The notes under the pieces are model-generated. The model had not been told where the DNA came from, did no database searches, and saw only the letters and a program-made list of their open reading frames with translations. A DNA stretch of 64,000 nt from Nemertoderma westbladi. Its lineage: Eukaryota; Xenacoelomorpha; Nemertodermatida; Nemertodermatidae. Position numbers and translations under genes: made by a program. The stretch covers positions 1 through 64,000 of the forward strand of contig JAUCBJ010007214.1 of the NCBI GenBank assembly GCA_032718475.1, written 5' to 3'. Shown here one piece after another: positions 9,732-19,752 of this stretch; within the stretch, counting starts at the first letter, position 1; each line of letters starts with the position of its first letter.

Positions 9732-10649
9732 TTATTGCTCTCTGCAGGAGAGGGGAGAGTCCTTGCGAGACATCTGGTGTTCCAGATTTCCAGTCTCTTT
9801 CCCTGATTTCAATAACAGATTTGTTCGTGGCGGGGAATTTAGATCCACAGCGTCGTCCCCGGAGATGTGTAGTACAGACAGATCTATCACGGGTTTAAAT
9901 AACTTTGATTTACTCGTCCGGGTTTTAGGTTTGACTTTCTCCGCTCCCTTGGCTAGTCCAATCTCTGCCGTGGTGGGATGAGGAGGCCATTCATCCTCTT
10001 CTTTACTTAGGAAGTCGGGTCTACCTAACCAGTCTGGAATATCTATCAGTTCTTGAGGAGTTGCTCCTCTGGAGGTGATGTTGGCTGGATTGATCGTCCC
10101 AGGGCAATGTCTCCATTTATCTACATTAGAGCGACTAAGTATAATGGCTACTCTGTTGGTAACGAAGACGCTAAATTGACAGACTTCATTTGTTATATAC
10201 TCCAGAACGAGTAAAGCATCGGTCCAATAGACAGTTTTCTCCAGTGGATAGTCGATCTGTTCTGTTACATTCTGGCCGATGGCTGTAGAGTATAGAGCCG
10301 CCTTTAACTCCGCTCGAGGAACTCGTAATTTGTTGTTTATCAAGGCCTTAGAGGTGACCAAGGCAACTTTAATTCCATCCGGAGTTTCAACCCTCAGGTA
10401 GGCTACTGTACCTATTCCCATATCGCTGGCGTCTCCAAACACATGGAGTTGATAGGAATACGTAGGGAGAACGTGACCAAAATATGAACGGGAAATCTTA
10501 AAGTTCTCTATGGATGGTAGAGAATCTTCCCATTTCATCCACTTCTTTAGCAGTTCTCCCTTAAGTGGATCATCCCACGAGTGGTTTTCGAGCCACATTT
10601 GTTGCACTAAGCTCCGAGCAACTAATATAACTGGGCTAATAAATCCCAA
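9732..10649 (-). CDS. Element A Pao/RNase H region (305 aa open)
   Basis: Shows the BEL/Pao block that domain databases label peptidase A17/Pao, with the RNase H acidic residues in order: FGDAS (Asp), RAELKAAL (Glu), YWTDALLVL (Asp), then HCPGTINPA. In retroelements RNase H removes the RNA template during cDNA synthesis. The piece follows the RT fragment after a frameshift and precedes integrase. Catalytic residues look intact, but the polyprotein around it is not. Confidence 0.85.
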   Translation of the reverse strand: MGFISPVILVARSLVQQMWLENHSWDDPLKGELLKKWMKWEDSLPSIENFKISRSYFGHVLPTYSYQLHVFGDASDMGIGTVAYLRVETPDGIKVALVTSKALINNKLRVPRAELKAALYSTAIGQNVTEQIDYPLEKTVYWTDALLVLEYITNEVCQFSVFVTNRVAIILSRSNVDKWRHCPGTINPANITSRGATPQELIDIPDWLGRPDFLSKEEDEWPPHPTTAEIGLAKGAEKVKPKTRTSKSKLFKPVIDLSVLHISGDDAVDLNSPPRTNLLLKSGKETGNLEHQMSRKDSPLSCREQ

Positions 10650-10709
10650 TGGATCGAAATAAGTGCTCAGGATACTTAGACAAATCCGTTTAGTTCTAAC
10701 TGGATTATC

Positions 10710-11755
10710 TCACTGTTTTAACTGGAAAAACAAGATATCTCTCTCCGTGTCCCATTTTAAGCCAAGTGTTTTGGTTTCCGGAAGATCGTCCTTGATGAGG
10801 TCCAAATCTTTAATACCTCGGTCTTCTACCGGGATCGATTCCAGAAACTCAAGGGAGTTACTAGTGAATTTGGTTGGCCGAAATCCACCGCGTTGCAAGC
10901 ACTCTACCGTTCCCTTGGCAACATCAATGGCTTCTTCCACCAATAAGAGGGACTTTAAATTGTCGTCCATATATATATCCCGATTGATGTTGTCGATAAC
11001 CGCTTTAGAGAAGGCGTCTCGGTTGTCATCGGCAGTGGTACACACTACTGAACAAGCGTTCGAGGGGCTCGAGATGATCCCCAAAGCCTGGATGGTCATC
11101 CAGTACACCACCGGTTTTTGGTTGAGGTCTCTCCTTCAGGCCACCACAGAAATCGTAGGCTGTCTCGATCCCTTTCCAGCGCCTTGACTTGTAAGTACAT
11201 GCCTTCTATGTCCGAAGCGAATGCGATAGAATATTGCCGCAGTCTTAATAATATTCCCAACAAGGATTGGAGTAAGTTATGTCCCAGCAACAGTTCTGAG
11301 TTCAGGGATTGACCCATGTAAAGGGCGGAGCTGTCAAACACTACCTGGACTTCGTTGGGTTTACCGGGCGTGGGAACGTAATGATGTGTTAGATAATACG
11401 TTCTTTCCGTTATGGGTGTTTCTTCCGGAACTCACTCCGCGTATCCTTTATCAATGAATTTCTTCAGTTGGGTTTTATACATTTCCCTGGCTTGAACGTT
11501 GGCCGTAAGACGCCGATGTAGTTGCGCCATTCTCTTTTCCGCTAAAGGTCGGTTATTTATAAAGCTGGGTTCTCGCCATCGGAACGGAAGACCAATCTCA
11601 TAGCAACCTTCGTCCTTCAGATAACGTGTAGTCGTTTCCTGAATCTGCTTGGCTCTCTCCTCCTCGACAGACAAGGCTTTGTCGTAGGAATTAGGCTCCA
11701 CGGCTTCTTGAGTAAAGAATCGTACGGCGTGTTCATCGCAGATTTTGTTATTGTA
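10710..11755 (-). pseudogene. Element A reverse transcriptase, broken
   Basis: Pieces 11701-11432, 11341-11096 and 11111-10710. The palm motifs are visible: ASDIEGMYLQVKALERDRDS with the first catalytic Asp and YMDDN with the catalytic pair. A TGA interrupts after KGYAE, where B has CGA, and a frameshift separates the two catalytic motifs. RT normally copies the element RNA into cDNA. It is preceded by the gag-protease ORF, whose stop is an in-frame TGA also present in B. Confidence 0.88.
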
Positions 11756-14700
11756 TCAATCTATCACTTCATTTAATTCGTCATTATATGTGTATTTTCC
11801 GCCATGTTGATTGATAAGATGGCATAGGTTGGCTTGGTTTAACCAAGTCTGGTTCTCGGTGAGGAGATCGATTGTATTTTCCTCATCATACAGCTGATTG
11901 ATGTCGTCGTTGTCTGAGGAGTATGGTGTTCCCTCAGTTGTGGTTTCTCCCTCAATGTTTTCTTCTTCCCATTCACTCACCTGATGTATTCTCTCATTAG
12001 GGAGTCTTTCCATTAGGGTTCTACGGGAAGGTCCAGTGAAGTACCAACCTACTCTCGTTCTTTCCGCGTACGTTTGCAATGGTTGCGGTCGAGCAGGCCG
12101 TTTTTCCAATGTCTCAAGCGCTTCATGCGCATTTTGGCCGATTAATATCTGCACCCCTGTGTAATCGGTGTTGAATCTAGGTATATCATGTTGCTGGGTA
12201 AAATGGTCTTCATCCCAGTTGTAAGGTTCCACTTGGCTAGTAGCAAAGTTCTTTATAGCCACCATTTTGACCGACCTTACACTATGTTCTCCTAGTTCAT
12301 CCTGGGGAGTGGACAACGCACCCACATAGTAATCTGTAGCTACTGTGGATTTCCAAACCTGCATAAATCCGGAAAGATTCAACTTAGTTTGGAACTTGGG
12401 TTGTCCAGCAAAGATGTCTTCGGCTAGTTCTTTGTCAATGAAGATGCCTGTGCTGCCGGAGTCAAGGAGGGTGTTTACTATGAGGCGCTTCCCTAGCCCA
12501 TGAACCCTCAGTTGCACCACAGGAAATTCTCGGATACCGACGGAGGAAGTTGGCTCTTTCCAAGATGGTTGTCGGTCCGGAATAGTCAGTTGAGGATTTT
12601 CCGCTTCCGATTCAGTCTCGTACGTAAGTGCTCGATACACTGCGGTGTTTATCATATAACAGGATTCATTTTCGTCGGAGAATTTGTCCGTGTAGAATCC
12701 TTCCATATCAGAACTGTGGTCAGTGTCGTTCACATCACTGAATTGGACATGTAGTTCGGGCTCACTTACCTGACTCGTGCGGGTTCTGTCAAATTCGGTG
12801 TGCAGCAAGATGTGATGTTTCGCGCCGCACTTAGTACACCTCGCGTCTGAGTAGCAGGTTCGTCGTTGATGTCCTCGTCTGAGGCAATTATAACACAACC
12901 GCTTATCCCACATGACATCACGTCTATCCTTCAGGGATTTCTTCAAGAATTCATCACACCCACTCAAGCGATGTGGCCCGTCGCACAATACACATTTGGG
13001 TTTGATGTTACTTACTTTAACCTGTGTTGTGTTGTGCACACTGGTTCTTTCCTCAGGCTTTCTTCCATGAATTATCTTAGGAGACATAGGAGGAGTGGTT
13101 ACCTGTTCTCTCCTGTCACTGGTTCGAGACTTAGATTTACTTACGTCTTTCCTCGTTTTATTGACATAATAAGATCTTTCGGTGTCCTTACCGCTGTTCT
13201 CCTTGTATGAGGTTTGGCTTTCGCCATAATCCGTAAAACACACTGGTGTTATCTTTCTCCTAGAAACGGGTTTTTCACTCACCTTACTTTTCAGTGTCTT
13301 CTCTCTGGACTGCTTTAGGAGCTGTAATCTTACCTCTCCATTTAAGAACGACATGAGATCAGCCATGGTAGGGTCTCTTTGTTGCTGGTCCATCATATAG
13401 AGAACCTTTTTGTCCCAACGAGTACCTACTCCACCCTTTGGCAAAGTAGATGCTACGGCTCCAACAACCATAGAACTCTGGTATTCTTGAGACTTACCTA
13501 ACCAATCTAGCTGTATCTCCTGAATCTCATTGGAAAACTCTATAATCCCGCTGCTAAGAAACTTTCGGGGCGCTACTAATTTCGCATATAAATACCTAGC
13601 TAAGTTAGTCCTATTACCATACCTGATGTTTAGTGTATCCCAAACTTGTCTTAATCCATCTGGATGTCCAATAAACTTTAACGCCATTAACTTAGGAGGT
13701 CCTTCCAAGCACTCGATGAGGAATCTAAGTTTCTCTCCGTTAGATAGTACAGAGCTCTGTATGTTATCTTTATAATATTCATTAAAAGGTAACCATTTCA
13801 TCTCATCTCCATTGAACTTGACGACCTCTCCCACCTTTACCGCTTGACGGGCTTTGGTTCTAGCCATTTGACGTGTAAAACTTTCTTGAGCCATCGTATT
13901 ATTTAATATCGAGTTATCGGTATATAAATTTCTCGGATTATGATCAGATCGGTATGGGATATCATTATCAACGGATTTATAATTACCCTTAATAGGATTG
14001 ACTATAGGAGTTTCTACTTCACTAGCAGTATAGATGCGTGTAGGCTCCACACCTTGCGCATGAAATACTTCAGACCTAACGGGTTGACACATTATTACAG
14101 GGGGTGGTGGTATACCCATTCGTATATTTACTAATTTATCGCGCTCTAAAGTGATACTTTGTTGTACTTCTTGCAACTCTAACCTACTCTCTCTCACTGT
14201 TCCCTTTAACTGCTGAACAGTCCCTTCCAATTCTCGGACCTGCTGAGAAGACCTTTGTTTATGGTCTTCCAGCTGCCCGAGCAGCCGATTCATCCCCCGT
14301 TGTCCCTCATCCACCCACTCCACCGCTGAAGCGGGAGCCGCCAACATGGTAGTGGGGTGACGCGTAGGGACGACGGGAGACAAGTCATTTATGTCTTGCT
14401 CGGCGTCCAGGACTGGATGTGGTTCAGGGGCTTGTCTACTGGGCACAGGTAGTTTAGTACTGTGCAAAGGGAATTTAGAGTTAGGTTCGTGAAGTATAGG
14501 GGTCTCTATCACCGGAGTGGCTTCAATGACAGGCCTAATTATTTCAGGCTCATCTACTATAGTAGGGAGTCTGTCTACTCTAATAATTCGGTCTATAGGC
14601 TCCTGATTACTTACATCTACATTAGCTAGTTGCCTTCTCACAGCAGGAGGTAAATTAGGTAACTTCTGCCGATGTGGCGTTCTTCTACATCCGCTTGAAT

Positions 14701-15802
14701 GAGATTTATTACCTCCACCCTCGGGATCCGTTGTATCACCCTCATCGGAGGAGGTAAATACCTGTCTTCTGGGAGTTGATCGACTCAGTAGTTGCATCTG
14801 AGTAGCCGCTCTTTGTTTAGTTAAGTAATCTTGTTTCGCCTGAAGGTTCTCCAGCTCGAGTTGGTCTGTCGCTGCAGATGCTCTCTGTTCTGCTTCTGCT
14901 ACTGCCGCTGCCGCTACCGCCTTTCTTTTGGCCTCTGCTACTGCCACCTTTCTTTCAGCTTCTTCCGCTGCCGCTGCCGCTGCCGCTGCCGCCTCCACTG
15001 TTAACTTTCGGTCTTCTATTTGCCTTTTCTTTATTTTTACTTCTTGGTCCATTACGATGAGGATGCTTTCATCAAATTTAGCCTGCTCCGCAGCTAATAT
15101 TTCCGCATCTAAAGAGTCCAACACAAATTTGGCTCCCTCACTATTGGGGTGAAGTCCAGCTAGCCTTCTCCTTAGCTCTTTGTCATCTATAAATCGTTGA
15201 TAGTCCGACAGATAGATGTCAATAGCATCCTTCTTCTGAGGTTTCTCGGATGTAGCTTCGCCTTCCACCTGAGAAAAGGTAGCATCTGTTGATTCTCCGT
15301 GGGTCATGCGCTCAGTTAGCTGAGCTTTCCATTGTGTCGTTCCCTGGACTTTAAGACTCACCCGTTGGAACCAAGTCTTTACGGCCACTTGCAACGACGT
15401 GTCTTGGCTTCTCTTTGAGGCTTCCTCAAAGGCAGAAAGGATTAGTCTGATCCGTAAAATTCGTTCTCGCACTTGATAAAGCAGCTCTCCCTGCTCTTGA
15501 GGTCCTTGACGTTGTTGAAATAGGTGTTCTTCTAATCGCTCCAAAGAGCTGAAGAATCCCTGGACATATCCTGCTGCTGACCTCTTCCATACAGCTGGAT
15601 CGCGGGTTTCCCTTACTATTCCCATCCTGTATAAGTCTTCCCAGGCAGCTTCCGATAAGTTAAATGGGAGTCCGGGTCTGGGGAAGTTCCATTGCGTCTC
15701 GACAATAGACCTCAGTTCCTCCATCGTGTATCCCGCATAACTGTCCCTGGTCGATCGCTTATTTCTTGTCCAATCGGCTTGATGTTCCTCCACAGCAATC
15801 AA
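11756..15802 (-). CDS. Element A gag-protease polyprotein (1,348 codons)
   Basis: The largest intact frame in the window. It opens at a non-ATG codon (TTG); the first in-frame ATG is codon 27 (near 15724). Residues 1-250: helical N-terminal part. About 250-345: charged coiled coil with an Ala run of nine encoded by GCN repeats. About 505-560: second coiled coil. About 655-830: BEL/Pao gag core of the DUF1759 type. About 937-995: three zinc knuckles (CVLCDGPHRLSGC; CYNCLRRGHQRRTC; CTKCGAKHH). About 1105-1250: retropepsin-like protease of the DUF1758 type, with catalytic LLDSGST at 1112-1118. Gag packages the RNA; the protease processes the polyprotein. It ends in TGA with RT coding sequence continuing in the same frame. 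A ~2 kb duplicate of its N-terminal half lies directly upstream. Confidence 0.9.
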   Translation of the reverse strand: MIAVEEHQADWTRNKRSTRDSYAGYTMEELRSIVETQWNFPRPGLPFNLSEAAWEDLYRMGIVRETRDPAVWKRSAAGYVQGFFSSLERLEEHLFQQRQGPQEQGELLYQVRERILRIRLILSAFEEASKRSQDTSLQVAVKTWFQRVSLKVQGTTQWKAQLTERMTHGESTDATFSQVEGEATSEKPQKKDAIDIYLSDYQRFIDDKELRRRLAGLHPNSEGAKFVLDSLDAEILAAEQAKFDESILIVMDQEVKIKKRQIEDRKLTVEAAAAAAAAAEEAERKVAVAEAKRKAVAAAAVAEAEQRASAATDQLELENLQAKQDYLTKQRAATQMQLLSRSTPRRQVFTSSDEGDTTDPEGGGNKSHSSGCRRTPHRQKLPNLPPAVRRQLANVDVSNQEPIDRIIRVDRLPTIVDEPEIIRPVIEATPVIETPILHEPNSKFPLHSTKLPVPSRQAPEPHPVLDAEQDINDLSPVVPTRHPTTMLAAPASAVEWVDEGQRGMNRLLGQLEDHKQRSSQQVRELEGTVQQLKGTVRESRLELQEVQQSITLERDKLVNIRMGIPPPPVIMCQPVRSEVFHAQGVEPTRIYTASEVETPIVNPIKGNYKSVDNDIPYRSDHNPRNLYTDNSILNNTMAQESFTRQMARTKARQAVKVGEVVKFNGDEMKWLPFNEYYKDNIQSSVLSNGEKLRFLIECLEGPPKLMALKFIGHPDGLRQVWDTLNIRYGNRTNLARYLYAKLVAPRKFLSSGIIEFSNEIQEIQLDWLGKSQEYQSSMVVGAVASTLPKGGVGTRWDKKVLYMMDQQQRDPTMADLMSFLNGEVRLQLLKQSREKTLKSKVSEKPVSRRKITPVCFTDYGESQTSYKENSGKDTERSYYVNKTRKDVSKSKSRTSDRREQVTTPPMSPKIIHGRKPEERTSVHNTTQVKVSNIKPKCVLCDGPHRLSGCDEFLKKSLKDRRDVMWDKRLCYNCLRRGHQRRTCYSDARCTKCGAKHHILLHTEFDRTRTSQVSEPELHVQFSDVNDTDHSSDMEGFYTDKFSDENESCYMINTAVYRALTYETESEAENPQLTIPDRQPSWKEPTSSVGIREFPVVQLRVHGLGKRLIVNTLLDSGSTGIFIDKELAEDIFAGQPKFQTKLNLSGFMQVWKSTVATDYYVGALSTPQDELGEHSVRSVKMVAIKNFATSQVEPYNWDEDHFTQQHDIPRFNTDYTGVQILIGQNAHEALETLEKRPARPQPLQTYAERTRVGWYFTGPSRRTLMERLPNERIHQVSEWEEENIEGETTTEGTPYSSDNDDINQLYDEENTIDLLTENQTWLNQANLCHLINQHGGKYTYNDELNEVID

Positions 15803-16113
15803 TACTCTAGTGAGTACGGCCCAGGAAGAATTAGAAGTAGATCTGGATAAACCGCTTCTGCCATCCTTGCTCCGATCTTGGGTGTCAACTCTTCAGTGTC
15901 TGAACTACTAGAGTTATCGTGCCGTTGAGAAATAAGTTCTCGGCTCGGGTGCTGCTGCTGTTTAACAGCCGCTTCTTGGTCTCGCTTAGCTTGAGCCCTA
16001 GTGCCTATAATAGACCTATGGTGCTTTACTAGCCTAGGGTCTGATACTACTACTGTAGGGATGACCTTTCTTACAGTAGGAGGGGACTTGTATGTTATCT
16101 TTATAATATTCAT
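15799..16113 (-). CDS. Leader ORF overlapping the start of A gag
   Basis: A frame with KSPPTVRKVIPTVVVSDP, a Gln run (KQQQH) and an end at PYSLEY, overlapping the gag frame around its TTG start. The same relation (leader frame ending in SLEY, gag in another frame) is seen in B at 47140-47430, so it predates the split of A and B. Either the two are joined by frameshifting or splicing, or a one-base change occurred in their ancestor. Confidence 0.5.
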   Translation of the reverse strand: MNIIKITYKSPPTVRKVIPTVVVSDPRLVKHHRSIIGTRAQAKRDQEAAVKQQQHPSRELISQRHDNSSSSDTEELTPKIGARMAEAVYPDLLLILPGPYSLEY

Positions 16114-18073
16114 TAAAAGGTAACCATTTCATCTCATCTCCATTGAACTTGACGACCTCTCCCACCTTTACCGCTTGACGGGCTTTGGTTCTAGCCATTT
16201 GATGTGTAAAACTTTCTTGAGCCATCGTATTATTTAATATCGAGTTATCGGTATATAAATTTCTCGGATTATGATCAGATCGGTATGGGATATCATTATC
16301 AACGGATTTATAATTACCCTTAATAGGGTTGACTATAGGAGTTTCTACTTCACTAGCAGTATAGATGCGTGTAGGCTCCACACCTTGCGCATGAAATACT
16401 TCAGACCTAACGGGTTGACACATTATTACAGGGGGTGGTGGTATACCCATTCGTATATTTACTAATTTATCGCGCTCTAAAGCGATACTTTGTTGTACTT
16501 CTTGCAACTCTAACCTACTCTCTCTCACTGTTCCCTTTAACTGCTGAACAGTCCCTTCCAATTCTCAGACCTGCTGAAAAGACCTTTGATTATGGTCTTC
16601 CAGCTGCCCGAACAGCCGATTCATCCCCCGTTGTCCCTCGTCCACCCACTCCACCGCTGAAGCGGGAGCCGCCAACATGGTAGTGGGGTGACGCATAGGG
16701 ACGATGGGAGACAAGTCATTTATGTCTTGCTCGGCGTCCAGGACTGGATGTGGTTCAGGGGCTTGTCTACTGGGCACAGGTAGTTTAGTACTGTGCAAAG
16801 GGAATTTAGAATTAGGTTCGGGAAGTACAGGGGTCTCTATCACCGGAGTGGCTTCAATGACAGGCCTAATTATTTCAGGCTCATCTACTATAGTAGGGAG
16901 TCTGTCTACTCTAATAATTCGGTCTATAGGCTCCTGATTACTTACATCTACATTAGCTAGTTGCCTTCTCACCGCAGGAGGTAAATTAGGTAACTTCTGC
17001 CGGTGTGGCGTTCTTCTACGTCCGCTTGAATGAGATTTATTACCTCCACCCTTGGGATCCGTTGTATCACCCTCATCGGAAGAGGTAAATACCTGTCTTC
17101 TGGGAGTTGATCGACTCAGTAGTTGCATCTGAGTAGCAGCTCTTTGTTTAGTTAAGTAATCTTGTTTCGCCTGAAGGTTCTCTAGCTCGAGTTGGTCTGT
17201 CGCTTCAGATGCTCTCCGTTCTGCTTCTGCTACTGCCGCTGCCGCTACCGCCTTTCTTTCGGCCTCTGCTACTGCCGCCTTTCTTTCAGCTTCTTCCGCT
17301 GCCGCTGCCGCTGCCGCTGCCGCTGCCGCCTCCACTGCTAACTTTCGGTCTTCTATTTGCCTTTTCTTTATTTTTTCTTCTTGGTCCATTACGATGAGGA
17401 TGCTTTCATCAAATTTAGCCTGCTCCGCAGCTAATATTTCCGCATCTAAAGAGTCCAACACAAATTTGGCTCCCTCACTATTGGGGTGAAGTCCAGCTAG
17501 CCTTCTCCTTAGCTCTTTGTCACCTATAAATCGTTGATAGTCCGACAGATAGATGTCAATAGCATCCTTCTTCTGAGGTTTCTCGGATGTAGCTTCGCCT
17601 TCCACCTGAGAAAAGGTAGCGTCTGTTGATTCTCCGTGGGTCATGCGCTCAGTTAGCTGAACTTTCCATTGTGTCGTTCCCTGGACTTTAAGACTCACCT
17701 GTTGGAACCAAGTCTTTACGGTACTTGGTTTCTCTTTGAGGCTTCCTCAAAGGCTGAAAGGATTAGTCTGATCCGTAAAATTCGTTCTCGCACTTGATAA
17801 AGCAGCTCTCCCTGCTCTTGAGGTCCTTGACGTTGTTGAAATAGGTGTTCTTCTAATCGCTCCAAAGAGCTGAAGAATCCCTGGACATATCCTACTGCCG
17901 ACCTCTTCCATACAGCTGGATCGCGGGTGTCCCTTACTATTCCCATCCTGTATAAGTCTTCCCAGGCAGCTTCCGATAAGTTGATCGGGAGTCCGGGTCT
18001 GGGGAAGTTCCATTGCGTCTCGACAATAGACCTCAGTTCCTCCATTGTGTATCCTGCATAACTGTCCCTGGTC
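16087..18073 (-). pseudogene. Duplicated N-terminal half of gag in element A
   Basis: A near-copy of the first ~680 codons of the gag ORF (STRDSYAGYTMEELRS through NEYYKDNIQ), placed 5' of the main gag in the same orientation. It is broken by a small deletion at about 17710 (GAAACCAAGTACCG junction), by a TGA at the QQV codon (16565; CGA in the main ORF), and by a junction near 16087 with leader sequence. Its Ala run is longer (13 residues) than in the main copy (9). Part of this block appears identical to B 49150-50368. Confidence 0.85.
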
Positions 18074-18138
18074 GATCCGCTTATACCATTACTCAGTGTA
18101 ACGTGATATATAATTAATATTAAAATACCGGTATACAC

Positions 18139-18788
18139 TTATAGTATATATAAGTATTATTTACAGACTATGATCGGTCACAGAATACCGGTATATAATT
18201 TCAGCCTAAATTTATATAAATAAATATAATAAGCCTACCGTAAATACCGGTAATTTCAATTATTTAACAATAACTGAATTTCTGAATTTTAGGGTTACTT
18301 CCCTTCACTTTAGTACTGATATTAAGCAGTAGTTCAACTGATATTAAGACCTAATTGATGTATAACAGGCCTACTATTTTATAAATCTGTTTGAGTTGAT
18401 TTATAAATATGTATATACCCGTACAATGGGTTTTGACAATGTTTGAAATAAATGTTATTATTTCTAGATAAGGAGTCACTACACAGAAGCTGAACGCTCT
18501 CAGTGGAGTGCTACTTGCTGGACACTAATACAGATATTTATACTTTACTAAGTTACTTATCACTACAATTTACTTGCAATTACTAACGGGTTGAGATTAC
18601 AATCTCTAAATAAACAATAAACAGGTTACACGTACAATTTTTAGGGTAATTTTACAAGAAATCTACAAACCAGCCTAACAAGGAGTTAGAATTTCTGGTT
18701 CTTACAAACTGACAGGAAACTACGGTATTTGAAAACAATAAAGCAGTAGTAAGTAAGTTGCGTTGTCCAGATAAGGAAATACCACCGT
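18139..18788 (-). other. Leader of element A, gag-proximal part
   Basis: AT-rich noncoding sequence homologous, inverted, to 46250-46950 in B. No gene seen. Repeated ACCGGTA motifs occur. A has lost part of the leader next to gag compared with B. Confidence 0.7.
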
Positions 18789-18800
18789 CTGACTACTTAT

Positions 18801-19740
18801 TTTTTATTTTTTAAACTATAGCCGTATATTTATTATTAAAGCTTGTAAAAACAGCTGATGCACATCAGATCGCATAGCAACCACCACCAACAACCAGACA
18901 AATATACACTGTTAAATTAATACTACAGTTAGTATATGATACTGTCTGACTGTCCTCCAAACTTGGAGGGTTGTTATCCACAGTCACCTACGCTGGGTTG
19001 CAGTCGGCATTGCTGTGGATGATCGACTCCACGTCGCACCGAACCGGACGCCGCTTAGCTGATCGACAGCCGCGAAGGCACAGGAGGGCTGACTGCAAAA
19101 GGGCGAAACTCAACCTCCTGCGAACCCACACAACACACTCTGAATAGCGGACCTCGCGTTTGTCAGCTAGTTTCAACGCGAGACGCTTGATAAACTGTGT
19201 GGCTGACGGTGAAGCTCCACCAAACGCAGAGAATATAAGGGGAGTGAAGCTGGCGTGCTCCACCTCCCTCAACCGCTCTTCGTATTTGAGCCTCTTGCGA
19301 GACTCATGGTGTAGGTGGGATGCCGGAAGGGACATCGCGGCGTTGGTGTCCGCCAGCGGGTTGAAGACAGACACGTCGATGAACGTTTTCCGGAAACGGT
19401 TTCCCCAGAATCCGCTCACCGACACATCCAGCCTCGCCTGCTGGTCCGTCGATGTCGACCGATGGCTGAACATCTCGCCCGATAGTGGCTGCAGAAGCGG
19501 TTCCACCCCGACATTGTGTGCCACTTCCGTCAGGGTATCGGCGACGAAATCGCGAATCTCGTTGTGCCGTATGGAGGGGAACCCTCCGGTGGGGCACGAC
19601 AGCACGTGGGACGAAGTAAATCGCACCCCACAGGCACAACGAGACGGTAAATTTCGCGGCGTCCACCCGTAGCGGAGGCACAGGGAATCATGGAACCCTT
19701 CCTTGTCGAGGTGAGTATCCTGTAAGGTCATCGGCTTATA
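18801..19740 (-). mobile_element. 5'-truncated LINE-like retrotransposon in A leader (940 bp)
   Basis: The inserted segment is absent from the equivalent place in B (about 46242-46250). It is flanked by a perfect 12-bp duplication CTGACTACTTAT at 18789-18800 and 19741-19752. On the minus strand it ends in an A-rich tail (AAAAAATAAAAAATAAG), as expected for target-primed reverse transcription. It carries the C-terminal ORF described separately. Length and missing RT indicate 5' truncation. Confidence 0.85.
18988..19731 (-). CDS. C-terminal fragment of a retrotransposon RT protein with endonuclease-like domain (247 aa)
   Basis: A Cys/His motif near residues 32-50 (CACGVRFTSSHVLSC) is followed by GGFPSIRHNEIRD and then ARLDVSVSGFW ... 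FIDVSVFNP. The order zinc motif, then a D ... D-x-V core, resembles the C-terminal zinc finger plus restriction-like (PD-(D/E)xK) endonuclease of R2-type non-LTR elements, which nicks target DNA. I recognise this as a frequent ORF type in invertebrate genomes, but exact family placement needs a search. The reverse transcriptase itself is missing. Confidence 0.6.
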   Translation of the reverse strand: MTLQDTHLDKEGFHDSLCLRYGWTPRNLPSRCACGVRFTSSHVLSCPTGGFPSIRHNEIRDFVADTLTEVAHNVGVEPLLQPLSGEMFSHRSTSTDQQARLDVSVSGFWGNRFRKTFIDVSVFNPLADTNAAMSLPASHLHHESRKRLKYEERLREVEHASFTPLIFSAFGGASPSATQFIKRLALKLADKREVRYSECVVWVRRRLSFALLQSALLCLRGCRSAKRRPVRCDVESIIHSNADCNPA

Positions 19741-19752
19741 CTGACTACTTAT

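Noticed and set aside
10663-11312. Plus-strand ORFs of 174 and 64 codons opposite RT of A
   Set aside because: Antisense of conserved RT codons; the same shadow recurs opposite RT of B (53079-53735).
14878-15060. Leu/Pro-rich plus-strand ORF (also at 17209 and, minus strand, 49498)
   Set aside because: Antisense shadow of the Ala/Glu coiled-coil coding repeats of gag.
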